A stretch of 64,000 nucleotides of DNA. It comes from Fusarium oxysporum f. sp. lycopersici 4287. Its lineage: Eukaryota; Ascomycota; Sordariomycetes; Hypocreales; Nectriaceae. Shown here piece after piece: positions 21,607 to 33,151 of this stretch. Location: contig NC_030988.1 in assembly GCF_000149955.1 (NCBI RefSeq), forward strand, positions 5,305,710-5,369,709, given 5' to 3'. Below the pieces are notes generated by a model. It worked only from the letters and a program-made list of their open reading frames with translations, did not search any database and was not told the origin of the DNA. Numbering within the stretch: position 1 is the stretch's first letter; every line of letters begins with the position of its first letter. The translations under genes and the position numbers were made by a program.

Positions 21607-22748
21607 ATGGCATCACCAGCAGTTCTAGCGGGAGAAGAAGGCCTAGTTCATCACGAGGAACAGCCAAGAACAGGGTTCAAATCCATACCACGAAATCCAC
21701 ATATGGATCCATAATGTGGATCCATATCCATTCCATTCCATTCCACGTGGGCTTCAGCATTTCCATATCCACGCCACGAAGCCCCTTCCACATGTTCCAC
21801 ATGTGGAAATCGTGGAATATTTTAGGTGGGGTTCGAAAATACCTTGATTTCCTTGTGAAATCCCGCATATCCTAAGTACTTTCTATCACCCACAACAACA
21901 CAACATCGATTTGCCACCCCATTTTCCTCCGTACACAATGAGTCCATTCTGGGGGCTTCACTGTTACTCGCGTTACTACCCCAAATCGAAATGGCCACTC
22001 CCCATCCTACCAAGTCAACCACATCCGTTCCAGAACGAACAGAAGAGGACAATCAACGGCTCTTTCAGCTCTACAAAAGCTGGATCTTGACGGAGAGAGA
22101 CGGCAAGGCGCGTCTATAGGTATATCGGTTCGGCTACGAATATCCAGCATAACAAGAAACAGGAACGTCGGTGGGTGTGTTGCCTTTGCGTCAAGCAACG
22201 GCGGATTTTAATGGACCAATGACAAAAACATTGACGTCACCGAGGGCGGGCGGGACCCATTAATTACCATTGTTGGACGAAGTAGGTTTCCATTCCACGA
22301 ATTCCACAATATGGATCCATTTCCATAATGGATCCATTTCCACCCATTCCACATCGAAATTATTAGTCAGCATCCATATCCACGCCATATTCACAAATGT
22401 GTCGTGGAGTGTCGTGGATTTGAACCCTGGCCAAGAAGATCCTTGGCTCAGCGTCCCGATGCTCGCAGTATCATGGACTCTGTTATCCTGGATGTTGAAA
22501 TATTATCAAACCGGGCCTTTCGCTGCATCATGCTTTTTTCAGCATTAATCGCCCAAGGAAGGATTATTTTTAGCCCATCACAAGATCCAAATGACGATGT
22601 GATGGACACAATCTTCGACGTGCCCAACAACCTTGAAAATATGTCGGCGGGTATTAAGTCTACTCTCGATACTTTAGTGATTCTTCGGGAGCAACTGGAC
22701 AATCCTAACCAACTGTTCAAACGCGAAGGTCTTGTTAAGCTACCATAA
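21607..22748 (+). pseudogene. 124-codon ORF split by a non-autonomous hAT
   Basis: An ATG at 21607 opens a frame (MASPAVLAGEEGLV) that runs to 21670, where a 759-bp element starts. Removing 21671-22437 (element plus one target duplication) restores one frame to the stop at 22746-22748, giving a 124-aa protein whose second half includes SIMDSVILDVEILSNRAF and LDTLVILREQLDNP. I do not recognise the family; it is acidic and helix-prone. The exact restoration argues that this was an expressed small gene before the insertion. Expression of the C-terminal part from an internal Met is possible. Confidence 0.55.
21671..22429. mobile_element. 759-bp non-autonomous hAT (MITE-like) with 8-bp target duplication
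   Basis: The terminal inverted repeats share 15 bp, CAGGGTTCAAATCCA, at both ends. They are flanked by the direct repeat GCCAAGAA (21663-21670 and 22430-22437). Subterminal regions are full of GGATCCAT and CCACATGTGG-like repeats. No transposase is present. CAGGG termini and 8-bp duplications are characteristic of hAT elements. Its ends differ from those of the other hAT family here, so a different transposase must mobilise it. Confidence 0.85.
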
Positions 22749-23438
22749 GCAACCAGAACTTTGTGAGATAGTGACCGAAGTCAACATATGATATGTAGCG
22801 TTCATTTAATAAATGACTGGATAAAATCGATGAATGGATTTATTCCACCCTGGAGATTACACCTTATAGAACTTAAAACGTGGTGTCTTGTTGTTAAGAC
22901 ATCTGGTATGCGGTTCTATCTTTTCGAGGGCTAATACACTAAACAAAACCCCACCCAGCCAAGAAGCATAAATAACAAAGCATTGTATGCCAATTTTAGT
23001 CATTACGCTATTTCTTTCCCATATAGAGTTCCATATAGACCCAACTTCAGAATGAACTTTTCCCAGCTAAATAAAAACGGCCAGCATTTATTCGATTGCA
23101 ATATTTTTACCTCGCTAGCTTGACCCCCTTCAAGTTACCAGATTGAGTACTTTTGTGACTTATATGATATTTTCGTCTATGGAAAACCCCTCCGACTAAG
23201 ATTGTAGATAAAGCAGATAACAATTGATAAATAAAATACGCTCTCACACCCGTGTGTGACGCGAAATTTATATCTAACCCCCTGTCAGAAAATCAAGTTG
23301 AGCCTGTGATGTAGGGTAAATGAATGAATTGTACTACAATTGATTTTGGACTGTACTATTAGGTAGGACGTGGATCCTAGTCGACGAAGCCACGAGTTAC
23401 ATTAGGTGCTTAGCAGAGTATACAGTCATAGAAGAACT
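22749..23438. other. unassigned AT-rich sequence
   Basis: No ORF is supported. It contains two perfect short palindromes: TCACAC-CCGT-GTGTGA at 23244-23259 and AATTGTA-C-TACAATT at 23327-23341. The second is followed by TAGG 29 bp from its centre (23360-23363), the spacing seen in the element termini; see findings. Confidence 0.35.
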
Positions 23439-23738
23439 CTAGCTTCTATACCTCTTCTTATGCTGGCATGGGCTGTCTACGTCATCTGATGTAGGACCCC
23501 GCTTCTTCGATATCAGTCCGTTCCCAGTCCACGTAGCCACCTTCTCGGCTGTGATTCCTAGTTTCTCAATACCAACATCGTTAAGCCCGTCGCCTTTCTT
23601 AGTGAAATATCCTCCAAGGCCAAGCCAAGCATGCCATTCTCGACTAATCTGGCGATATTCTGCCTTTGCTCCTGCAACATGGCCTGGAGCCTCATCTAGG
23701 CTCCGTGCCTGAAACGCTAATCGTTGGCACTCGCTCAT
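23439..23738 (-). pseudogene. recombinase C-terminal fragment
   Basis: The minus-strand frame contains LDEAPGHVAGAKAEYRQISREW followed by HAWLG, the end-of-catalytic-domain signature also found at 51080-51200 (with AAHSTKITGLTYTRG before it). Here the positions of His and Tyr are replaced (M and Q), so it is not active. It lies 3' of the 27604-23928 gene in the same orientation and could be the tail of an element into which that one inserted. Confidence 0.5.
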
Positions 23739-23927
23739 TTTAATCGTCGCAACACCTATGTCCTGCTAGCGCCACGAAATTTCCCATACAAACTTGGACA
23801 AATTCAAGATCATCGTATTCCTGTAGTTATATAAAGTCTGATCTGACACCTTCTCAACAACCCGCCAAATGGAGGTGCCAAGAACGCGGTTTCACCCAAA
23901 GGGATAGAGATTTGGAGCTCTCAAGTT

Positions 23928-26900
23928 CTAATCCCTTATCCGGGCAACCTCAAACCATGAACCTCTCGGACCGCTTTTGAACATACGTTGGTAGGTAACA
24001 TTATTCCTCCACAGGTGCGACTGTTGGCCTAGCTTGCTTAAGTCCACTGAATTGTTTGCCTCTAGAACATCGCTGTGATCTCTCCGGTAATGTTTCGTAT
24101 CCGGCGAAGATCCCGCCCAATATGGGGACAGGAATTGCAGCCCAGCCCACCATGTAGTGGTGGTCCGAGATATGGTATAGGCTCTGCACCAGGCGATGGA
24201 AATTTCCAGTTCTGTAGATCATCCGCATCTTTGATGATGTTCGGTATCTCCAGAATCTGGTCACTGATATCTCGGCGCTCTTTTAACGTAAAGTGCTGAC
24301 GGTGTAGGGGATCGACGAGATGTGTCTTCACTTGCCTGGCCAGGATACCTGTCTTGCAATCAAGGCATATAACTAGGTTCCACTCCGCGAGGTGGACAAA
24401 CGGCCCGATTTTGGGCGATGTGTCGTCGTGTGTGGGCTCGGTCTGCTCCTTTTGTTCTACAGGTAATGGGCTGGACATAGATTTACAAGTAAACGAGTTG
24501 ACCTCTTCCTCGGCTCTAAGAGCCAGTGGTTCTTCGCTGTCGGGCTGTACTCCTACTTCATCTGACAACAACAAGCCAAGTCCCGGTCGCGGTCTCTTGC
24601 TATTCGAGAGGGTTTCTTCTAGATCTGATGTAAAAGGCCGCTTTCGATATGTTGTGAGATCATGACGAGGGCTTCCATAGTTCAGCTCAGCATGCTCGGC
24701 CTCAACAGGGATAGACCCAGGTTCGCCGCTTTGATCACATCTCCATAAGAAGGCATGCCAGCTTGTAGACACTCGATCATAGGCTCGGAGTAGCGCAGGT
24801 TGAAGATGATCTGGATACGTACCATCGAGGCCGTAAGTTGTATGCCGCTGCATGGGCCTGTGACCGCTCTGCCAAGCGTAAGCCACTTCGGGCCCAGCCG
24901 TCCCGGTAGTATCATCAAATCTATTGAAGCGTATAGCGGCGTCATGAACATGACGTTCTGTGATAGCGATTGAGATTTGGCGGTACATTTGGACCCCGAT
25001 ACCTGGTGGGATACCTGCGGCAGCACTACAATGCCGCCGAAGCTCCTTGGTGAATGTCGAGACAGTCCAGGGTGTCGATTTAAGGCCTATTTGAGAGAGC
25101 GGCGAGAAGAGAAGCGCGTCGGTATGCTCGATATGAAAGCATTTACGCAAGATTGATATCGCGACTGGCCGTATATAGACGAGGTACTGGAAGATGAGTC
25201 GGGAAACAGGATTGGAGAAGAAGCGTACGACATAAAACTCGTTGTTGGTTGCCAATCGGGCCTTGTGGTGCCTAGTGATTGAGCACATCTTTGCACCCCA
25301 TAAGCCAATACCTCGCTCTCTTGAAGCAGTGTTGAAACACTCTAGCGTCAATAGCTCTGAGATTCGTGCAAACTGACCGCCGTCAAGGTTACAAAGTACC
25401 ATAAGACCCTTCAGATGATCATCGTGGGCCTCCAAGTACGCTCGAGCGGCTTTGGTATTCCAAGTTCCGTGGTCTTTACCCTGTACACGGAGCAAGCCAT
25501 CGATTGGGGATATACATGCTCTTAGCAGCAACTCGGGGTAGGTGTCTGTCAGCTTATTGGTAGGATCAGACACGAAAGAGTAGCCTGGTGTTGTCGTTGA
25601 TAGATTATCCCGAATCAGCGATAAATCGATGTGAGGGGGCTCCCAGTCATACATCAAACGGGAGCAGGATGCCGTGACTGAACGCAGCACTTCACGAGCC
25701 AGGCCACGGAAGTCTACCATCGAAAGCCGTTGGTTGCCATCCCAGGACAAGACCTCGCCATCATCGCTCCAGTAGAATCGGAAGGATGACCCTTGAGACC
25801 GGCGAAGGGCGTTACCATATGATAATAGACTTAAGAATTCGCCCATGGGCGATAAAGTGCCATCACACATATATTCCCGGCGGGCCGCATTGAGTCTCCG
25901 CTGCAGCCCGTGACGCGGCGAGTGCCCAAATCCTCCATAAATGTGCGAGAAACGCGGCAGCACGGCCTCGAGAAATATCAATCGAGAACAGTATATAAGC
26001 TTCGCCAAAATCGGGGTGAATCGGTGAGGCTTCAAGTACTCATCTCCTTCTGGGGTCGTTAGCCCGCGCACGGCACTGAAATACACCAGCATCGTCGAGC
26101 TCGCGACACCGCCGTCGTAATCCTCAGTAACAGCAGAGTAACAAAAGCGCAGTAAAATATCGAGCGCAGGATCTGGTGGGTGATCTTCTTGACTGTTCGA
26201 AGACCAAGTGGAAGTTGCCTCGTCATCAGATGGATCACTCGTGTCCACAACCACCCTTTCCTGACTTTCATCTTCAATCTCGTTGCATCCTTCATCATCT
26301 TCACCTTCATCATCATCTTGGATCTCGTCATCATCTGGAAACTCGTCCTCATCCTCATCATTATCCTGATCCTCATACTCCCCTTCGTCCCCATCGTGTC
26401 CTCTATCCTTGTTAGCAGCAGGGTCTACATCACCATGTTCCGCGGACTTCCATATGTCATCCAACCAAAACTCCCGTAGGACTCTAAACTGATGCTTTTT
26501 CAGCCTATGCCCTGTAACCTTCTGAAAAGTCGTCGGCAATAATCGGAATAATCGGAGCCAGAAACAGACAAAGCGTTTCAGTTCTTTCCGGTAAACCTTG
26601 TCGGAAGACGGCCTTGCAACCAATTCGAAGGGCATCTTGTAGGGGCGGTCTGGATACCTGCCGCGGAGCCACCTTCTCAAACATACATCCGTTGTCCGGA
26701 CTGTCTCACCGCATTGATCCAGGAGACGATCAAGCGCGGCTATCATAAATAATAGCCTTCGTTCATCACGTGCCGGACTGATGATGGCTTCTCCTTCAAC
26801 GACACCAAGAGGCAAGGGTCGGTTATCCGTGCAGTGAGGTAGCGCTGTGAGGCGAACTAGAACATCACAACGCGCTTTTCTAAATGTGGTTTCCCAGCCT

Positions 26901-27604
26901 GTGCGCCGCAGCCAGTTGGTCTGTAAGGCGGAAGAAGCTGGCGTCTCTTGAACACGCGACCTTCGACCTCCACTCTGCTGGTTTTCCAACCGAACATGCT
27001 CCTCGGTGAACAGCTTCTGAGCAAGGAGCTTGATGGGATCAGGACTGGCTTGTAGAAGAATGCTGCTGGGTATAGACCTGCTGTTGACGTCATTGTCACT
27101 ACTGACGAGCCATGACCTTCGAGTATTATTCGCTGTCCAGCTCTGGAACAAAACTTCTTGTTGAATATGGTCTCGAAGCCAGTGCTGTCGGCTTTTCTTT
27201 TCAGCCGTGAGTTTCAACTTGTCGCGGTGTTCGGCCCTGAGGTGATCCTCCAGAACCTTCCCACTAGCAGAGTGGAGACCGCAGTGCTTACAAGACAGGC
27301 CTTTTTGTACGGCAAGGTACGGGTGACGTCGTGATCCATGAGGTCTGGGGGCCAAAGTGTCTGGATCTGGGAGGTTCAGTGAGGACAGGAGGGGCTTGAG
27401 GCCATGCCGAGCAGATCTGGCAATGCCATGCTTTTTGCCGGGATGCTCCGATGCGCGTCTGGGACTCAAAGCAAAACCGCATTTGGTACATGTGATAGCT
27501 TGCTCTGGCGAATTGTAATAAAGGCCGAGCGTCTCGAGCTTCTGCACCTTTGTTGGGGATAAAATGGGATGAGTACTTTGCTCCTGAACAGGTAAGGGGT
27601 CCAT
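23928..27604 (-). CDS. OrsD - tyrosine-recombinase-like - OrsD protein (most complete copy)
   Basis: It starts at the ATG at 27604, with 1180 uninterrupted codons to 24062. The end of the second OrsD continues in another frame (KHYRRDH...SWFEVARIRD) to a stop at 23928-23930, so one base is lost or gained near 24095-24105. The N-terminal OrsD has C-x2-C (CTKCGF), HPGKKH, CKHCG and HLRAEH. An acidic region spans about residues 400-450. The recombinase-like core has GGQFARISELL (Arg about 746), HHKARLATNN (Lys about 780), MYRQISIAI (Arg about 875) and SGHRPMQRHTTYG (His 915, Tyr 924), followed by W-H-A-F-L. The C-terminal OrsD starts VICLDCK. Predicted role: DNA strand exchange in the nucleus. 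Its terminus is at 27771-27931, 327 bp upstream. Host family and activity are inferred from motifs. Confidence 0.75.
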
Positions 27605-27770
27605 TATGACTAAGCTTAGAAAAGTAATAACATAGGATGAAACGGAGAATATCGATTAGACGTTTTACGAAGACGATAGGTATGTCATATCCAGCAAGCA
27701 ATAGCAAAATCATGCCGTTGTTTGGGTCTGGAGTGATCAAGTTCAACAACTTGACAAGGGTCAGCAGACG

Positions 27771-27931
27771 GAAACGCGACGCGTTTCTTGTTTTAGGTTT
27801 TCTAATTTCATGAGTGCGGTCCAAGAAACGCAGTGCGTTTCCATCCGGGAAATATGGGGCGAAAATGCTAGACGATGATTGGTCAAAAACAGGAAACGCA
27901 ATGCGTTTCTGCTAGTAATTCTTGAGTAGGG
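27771..27931 (-). mobile_element. element terminus B: three spaced palindromes, GAAACGC type
   Basis: Perfect 17-bp palindromes GAAACGC-NNN-GCGTTTC are at 27771-27787, 27825-27841 and 27893-27909, with centres 54 and 68 bp apart. The edge CTTGAGTAGGG ends at 27931. Spacers (GAC, AGT, AAT) match those of terminus A. The gene starts 327 bp inside. GATTGG lies before the third palindrome. The outer flank from 27932 is not recognisable, so this is the insertion whose target is least clear. Confidence 0.85.
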
Positions 27932-28319
27932 TGAAAAGCACGGCACACCCGTTGAGAATTAGTAAGACGCGGCCAGGAGCGGACGTCCTCTGCGGAGGCT
28001 GCGGAGTGCGGGGATCCTGAATACAGTGGGTTGCAATAAGCATTCGCATCCCCGCTGTATCAGAAGCTAGCTATAGGTACCCTTGCATGTCTTGTGTACG
28101 TAATGGCCGCAGGGAAAAGGTCTGCCTTTTTAAGTATCAAGTACCGGGTTTCAGTTAAGAGCTTACTCATTTGTGTGGCGCTATGGAGCAGGAAACACGT
28201 CGGGAGCACGCACCAGTCGGACGATATAGGATTCTGCCGAGTCATGGCTTCTCTGTGGCGGCTGAGCTTCTGGAAAGTTGCCTGTGCTAGCTACTAAATC
28301 CTAAATCAACAGTTGAGAT
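27932..28319. other. intergenic, nothing recognised
   Basis: Lies between the element edge and the NmrA-like gene. No supported ORF or repeat. Confidence 0.4.
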
Positions 28320-29038
28320 TTAGATATCGGGATTCTGTCGGAGGAACTCTTCCATTGAGGTAGTCTTGACATTTAGTTTATCGTTATCAAGGTTCTTGAG
28401 CGAATAAGTCCCATCAAGTTGGAACAGTTGATAGAAGAGGCCAATGAACCCGTAGTAGTCGTTGTATGGCTTTTGTTCCCGCATACTGTAGGCAAGCTTT
28501 CTCAGATCATCGAGAGAACCTCTTTCCTTGAACTTGATTTCAACACCTCTAACTTCTTTATAGATCTTTGCAAGCTCGCGGGGTGAGTAGGCGCCAGAGT
28601 GCAATTCCCAGAATCCTCCCTCGGGGGCGTCATCACGCTCAATGACGGCGGCGGAAAACTCGGCTGCGTCCCTTTCCGTGGTCAAGTCCCACTTCTCGTG
28701 GCCAGTTCCCCAAATATCAACAGTTTTGTTCTCTGGATCCCAAGGGCCGTTATAAGCAGGGGAGAAGTTTCCGTGATCAGGGACAGAGAAATAGACCTCG
28801 GTCAAGCCTCCAGTCAACAACCAGATGGGCTTGATACTTGAGGTCAGCTTGGCTTGTTGATGAAAAGCAATGCACGCATCATAGCTCTGATGCATGTCAA
28901 GCTGAAGCTGCCTCCAGTCGCAATTCCAGCTCGCAGCAAGAAAGCGAGTAATGCCGGCTCGTTCAGCGGCGCGCAGGAGGAGGAGCTGGCCATCGAGGTG
29001 CATTATAGGAGTTCCTGCATAGGCACAGATGACAGCGT

Positions 29039-32000
29039 CAGCGCAGCCCCCAGATCAAATCCAATCAAACAAATTGCCAAACAAATCAATCAAATATGCC
29101 AAAATTTTATTTCAATCAAACAAATACAAAATCCTCGATTTGAAATAACATTTGATATATTTGATACACAATATGCCATCCAGCGTCCATGCTGCCAGAC
29201 CGTTGACCGCGCTTTCACAGCTTACCCGGAACCTGGCTGGTGAGCGACCCCAGCCAATCAAAGTCATCCATCAAGCCTTCCATTAGTGAGCTACCCCAGT
29301 ACCACGGTCAGGCTGGTGGGGGAGAAAGTAGCTCCTTAACTTTTACGTCCCGTCCTCGCGACATCAAGTCGCGTCGGTGCTAGTTTGTTTACCTTTCAAC
29401 GCGTACCATTCCTCCCACGAGTCGACGCCTAACCCGATGGAATCCGACGACATCATGCTTCCTTCGCCTCCACCCTCTGCCTTTTCTTTTCTTCGACCAC
29501 CGAGGAATTTGGCGAGTCAATTCGAGCTGACGACGCAGTCGGCATTGCCAGACCACCCTACTGTTGCAGATCTTCCGCGAGCAGTGTGGAGGAACAAACG
29601 ATATGTTTTGGAAGAGTCCTTGTCCCGGAAGGGCTCGAAGGGCCGGAAGAGCTGGATCAAGCGCCATGGATTTTTTCTTGTTGAGATCGACACTAACGAC
29701 AGTCCTTTGAGTCCTTACTGGGCCTGTCGTTTGTGTGACGCGAAGGGTCAGCCTGAGTTCTTCGCCGCTGCTGCTACGAGTTCGGCAGCGGACCATCTCC
29801 GCAAGTATGTGAATGTGAATGTGACGTCGCGAGCTTGAGCACTATTGACCAACGCCAGGTCTCACAGGATTTTCGAGAGCAGTCAAGCAGCTGATCCAGA
29901 TCTGTCAACCGATGAATCTGAACGGCCTAAGCGACGACGCTTGCAGTACAGCGCCGTGCCGCGTGCTAGAGTCAAGATGATCCGAGAACTGAGCCTGGGA
30001 CTTCTGATCAACACCAATGTTCCTTTTTCCTTCTTCAGCGATACATTCTTTCAGCAGCTCGCTTGGCAGCTTGACCCTCACCTAGCTGACCAGATACCAT
30101 GGAGCCGGCAATCGATGGGCCGTTTGCTGGATGACACGTACAAGTCTAAGAAAGATGAGATCAAGCAGGAGCTCTCAGATGCCCTTACTAAAATCCATCT
30201 GGGGTTCGACCTGTGGACATCGCCTAATCGGCATGCTGTTATGGCAGTCACAGCTCATTTTCTTGACCGCCAGGGCAAGCACCAGTCGCGCCTATTGGCA
30301 CTCCGTCGCCAGCTAGGGTGTCATAGCGGAGAAAGTCTTGCGGTGACGCTCGGGCAAGTTGTGCGAGAATGGAAGATAGAGGACCGAGTCGGAACCGTGA
30401 TCTCGGACAACGCATCTTCAAACGACAGCTGTCTCGTGAACTTTTACGGAGATCTCGACGCAGAGATGAGTCTGGCGGACGTTCGGGCCAGACGTATGCG
30501 CTGCTATGGGCATATCCTGAACCTGGTTGCTCGCGCCTTTCTCTACGGCGAAGATTTCGAGTCTTTCGAGGCCGAATCGCAGGTATTTGATCTTCTCGGC
30601 CGGCGCGAGGATGACCTACGACACTGGAGAAAGAAAGGGCCGGTGGGAAAGCTCCACAATGTTGTCAAATTCATCAGATCTTCCCCTCAGAGGTGTGAGC
30701 TCTTCAAAAGGATCTCACGCGAGAACGACGAAGCACAAGAATACCTCTTGGCGAGTGAGTCGACGGCAGAGCTAGAGGTCGTAATGAATAACGATACGAG
30801 ATGGAACTCCACTTATCTCATGATCTCTCGAGCGCTCGTCAAGCAGGGAGACATCAGGGCGTTCTTGGTCCACCCAGAAGTGGAGAAATGGCTACCGGAG
30901 GCCGACATGCTGAAGGGAGATGACTGGAGACTGTTGGCAGAAATCAAACTTATTCTTGAGCCATTCTATCTACAGACTATGAGAACGCAGGGCTGGGGCA
31001 GCGAAGGAGGTAACGGACGGCTCTGGGAAGTGATGACGGGTATGGAGTACTTGCTGGAACACCTAGAGGATCGGAAGCTGTTCCATCATGCCGTTCCAGA
31101 CGAGGCAGGGGGGCAGGACACCAACTCGCAGGCCGAGCTGGCTCGAGGGCGACCAGACCGTAACCGGCAGCTTCCTGCTCGATTTAGGGATTGCGAGACG
31201 GATATCCATCCGCGAAAGTCCAGGCAAGGCCCCTTGTCAGATCGTGGCTCGAGACAATGCGATGATGGATCAGGCAAGCCATCAGGATCATTAGGAATCG
31301 ATGACATGGGAAAGGATCACCGACACTATTTAAGACTGTCCATCATGACTGCCTGGCAGAAACTAAACGAGTACTACACCAAGCTTGGAGACTCACCGTT
31401 GTTCGCTGCATCCATCATCCTCCACCCATCACTCGGCATGAACTATCTGGAGGTGAACTGGGCGTCGGAAGAGCAGCTTGTGTGGGTGAGGGATGCCAAA
31501 ATTGGACTGTCTGACTACTTGGACCGTTGGTACCACTGCAACCGGCCGGTGGATGAGCAGCAGAAGATGATCATGGACACATCGACATCCTTAAGCGTAC
31601 CAAGGACGACAACTGAAGTTAGCGTGTTCAAGCAATGGATTAAAAGCAGGACAGCGAAGACCACGGTGATGGGAAGCGAGCTTGAGCGGTATCTGCGGCT
31701 AGAGCCGCAAGAGACTGAGGATCCAATCGAGTGGTGGATGGCTCACCAGGGACAATTCCCGATGATCAGCCAATTGGCTCTCGATATACTCGCGATACCG
31801 GCGATGGCGACTGATTGCGAGAGGTCGTTCAGCCTAGCCAAGCTAACGCTGACGACGCAGAGGCTTTCGATGACGACGGAAACGCTGGAGAAGTTACAAT
31901 GCCTTAAGAACTGGGTCAGACATGGTGCGGTGAAGCTAGGGGCGACAATAGGTGGGGGGGAGGAGGTCCAATGGGAGATTGGAGATGTTAGCATGGAAGC

Positions 32001-32130
32001 ATAGAGAGTCAGATTTGAAATATTTGAAATATTTGAATAAATATTTCAAACAACAAATCCAGTCTTGAGAGTTATCAAATATCTCAAATATGACCCCGGA
32101 TTTGATTTGTTTGATTTGAGGGCAGCGCTG
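29039..32130 (+). mobile_element. autonomous hAT transposon, 3092 bp, with target duplication
   Basis: The ends read CAGCGCAGCCC (left) and GGGCAGCGCTG (right) and are imperfect inverted repeats. The 8-bp direct repeat GACAGCGT flanks them (29031-29038 and 32131-32138). Subterminal DNA is rich in ATTTGA/TCAAAT repeats at both ends, probably transposase-binding sites. It carries one transposase gene. The identical duplication and open transposase frame argue for a young insertion. Confidence 0.93.
29437..32004 (+). CDS. hAT transposase with BED-type zinc finger
   Basis: Two exons, 29437-29804 and 29859-32004, joined across a 54-nt intron (GTATGT...CAG), give 837 aa. The joined codons read DHLRK-SHRIF, completing a BED finger (W-x2-C-x2-C ... 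H-x4-H; CRLCDAKG near residue 100). The RNase-H-like domain shows FDLWTSPN (first Asp), VISDNASSND (second Asp) and ATDCERSFS (Glu), with the C-terminal dimerisation region to about residue 820. The start was chosen at the first ATG in frame; a GTG further upstream is unlikely. No inactivating mutation is seen, so the element may be competent. Confidence 0.9.
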
Positions 32131-32340
32131 GACAGCGTCGACCCCATTGCAGGCTTGATCCAGAGCATCAACATCCCAATAGTTTTGGATCTTGACAAAG
32201 CTCTCCAGCTTCGATCGCTGTTCCTCTGTGAGTTTATCCGGAGACCGACCAAGGCCTCGGACCGTGTGCCCACGAGAGGAGAGGCTCTCGATCAAATGTA
32301 GGCCAAGATTGCCAGTGACACCAGTGACGAGGACAAGCAT

Positions 32341-33151
32341 AATGATAGGTTGAATGGTTGACGAAGGAGAATAGTTGTGACAGTAATATATTGAACGAGA
32401 TGCAATGCGATGGTAGCAAACTAGCTGCTATTTCATTCTTAGATCATACTTTTATAGATGTACAGCGTGTGCGTTGTCAGCTCAACTTTAATTATTAATC
32501 TTCAGGCAGCTACAACATCGAGGCTTAACGTCCAAAGGACGATCTCAAGCATTGACAGCCATTAGTCGAAGCATATCCTATGTCCAAAACGAGCTAGCGT
32601 TCCGACAAAGAAATGGCTCGATCTGAGAAGCTGACAAATGGAAAATCTCAATCACTTGTGGCGTTTCATTCGTCCGGATTTGCTCGGATCTACAGCAAAC
32701 GGAACGCTAGCTGGTTTGGGTTAGCTGGTTTGGGCCGGACAGTAGAGCCCTTAGTCATGATCTTGGCTGTTACTTGCGGTGAACTCTACTCTTTTCCGCG
32801 TCATAGCTCCGATATTGTTGCAAGAGGCGCGGTGCTCGGCCAAGTCTCTGTAACTCGGCTAAAATTAACTCACCGTGCAAACCTTATGCATCTTGGTACG
32901 CAAGGAACGGTTTCATCTGGTTCTGGAGGCTTCCATTAGTATAATGATGGGGATGTAACATTGACACGATAGTCATGAGGAATCCATCAAGTGGGCACCA
33001 AAGAATAAAGTTTGCAGTCCAAGAAACATCTATATAAGTGTCACCCGATACCATCAGCATCAACATCAACAGTCACGCTTCACCAAAAACCAAAACAACC
33101 ATCATATTCTACACACATTCCACCAACCTTTATCTCTCCTACATCGCAACC
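32341..33151. promoter_or_regulatory. divergent promoter between the NmrA-like and SRPBCC genes
   Basis: It contains the 12-mer GCTAGCGTTCCG at 32593-32604 and its exact reverse complement at 32700-32711, 107 bp apart. Related copies lie in the promoters of the regulator (GTTAGCGTTCCG, 35412-35423) and of the reductase (GCTAGCCTTCCG, 38894-38905). This is a plausible binding site shared across the cluster. Confidence 0.5.

Larger units (their letters stand above)
28320..32340 (-). pseudogene. NmrA-like NAD(P)-binding protein, split by an autonomous hAT
   Basis: The N-terminal part (32340-32131) begins with the Rossmann motif VTGVTGNLG. The rest (29030-28320) runs from the second half of the fold to the stop. 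Taking out 29039-32130 and one copy of the 8-bp duplication joins GVDAV to ICAYAGTP in frame, giving 306 aa with no other defect. Family members are atypical short-chain dehydrogenases that act as redox sensors or as isoflavone-reductase/phenylcoumaran-type enzymes; the substrate is unknown. The clean break indicates a recent loss. Its promoter side faces the SRPBCC gene at 33152 and carries two inverted copies of GCTAGCGTTCCG. Confidence 0.85.

Noticed and set aside
23928..27604. Starship captain (DUF3435) or Crypton gene
   Set aside because: No DUF3435-like wording or GCR1_C domain is visible; the domain order OrsD - core - OrsD and the palindromic terminus differ from both. A profile search would decide.
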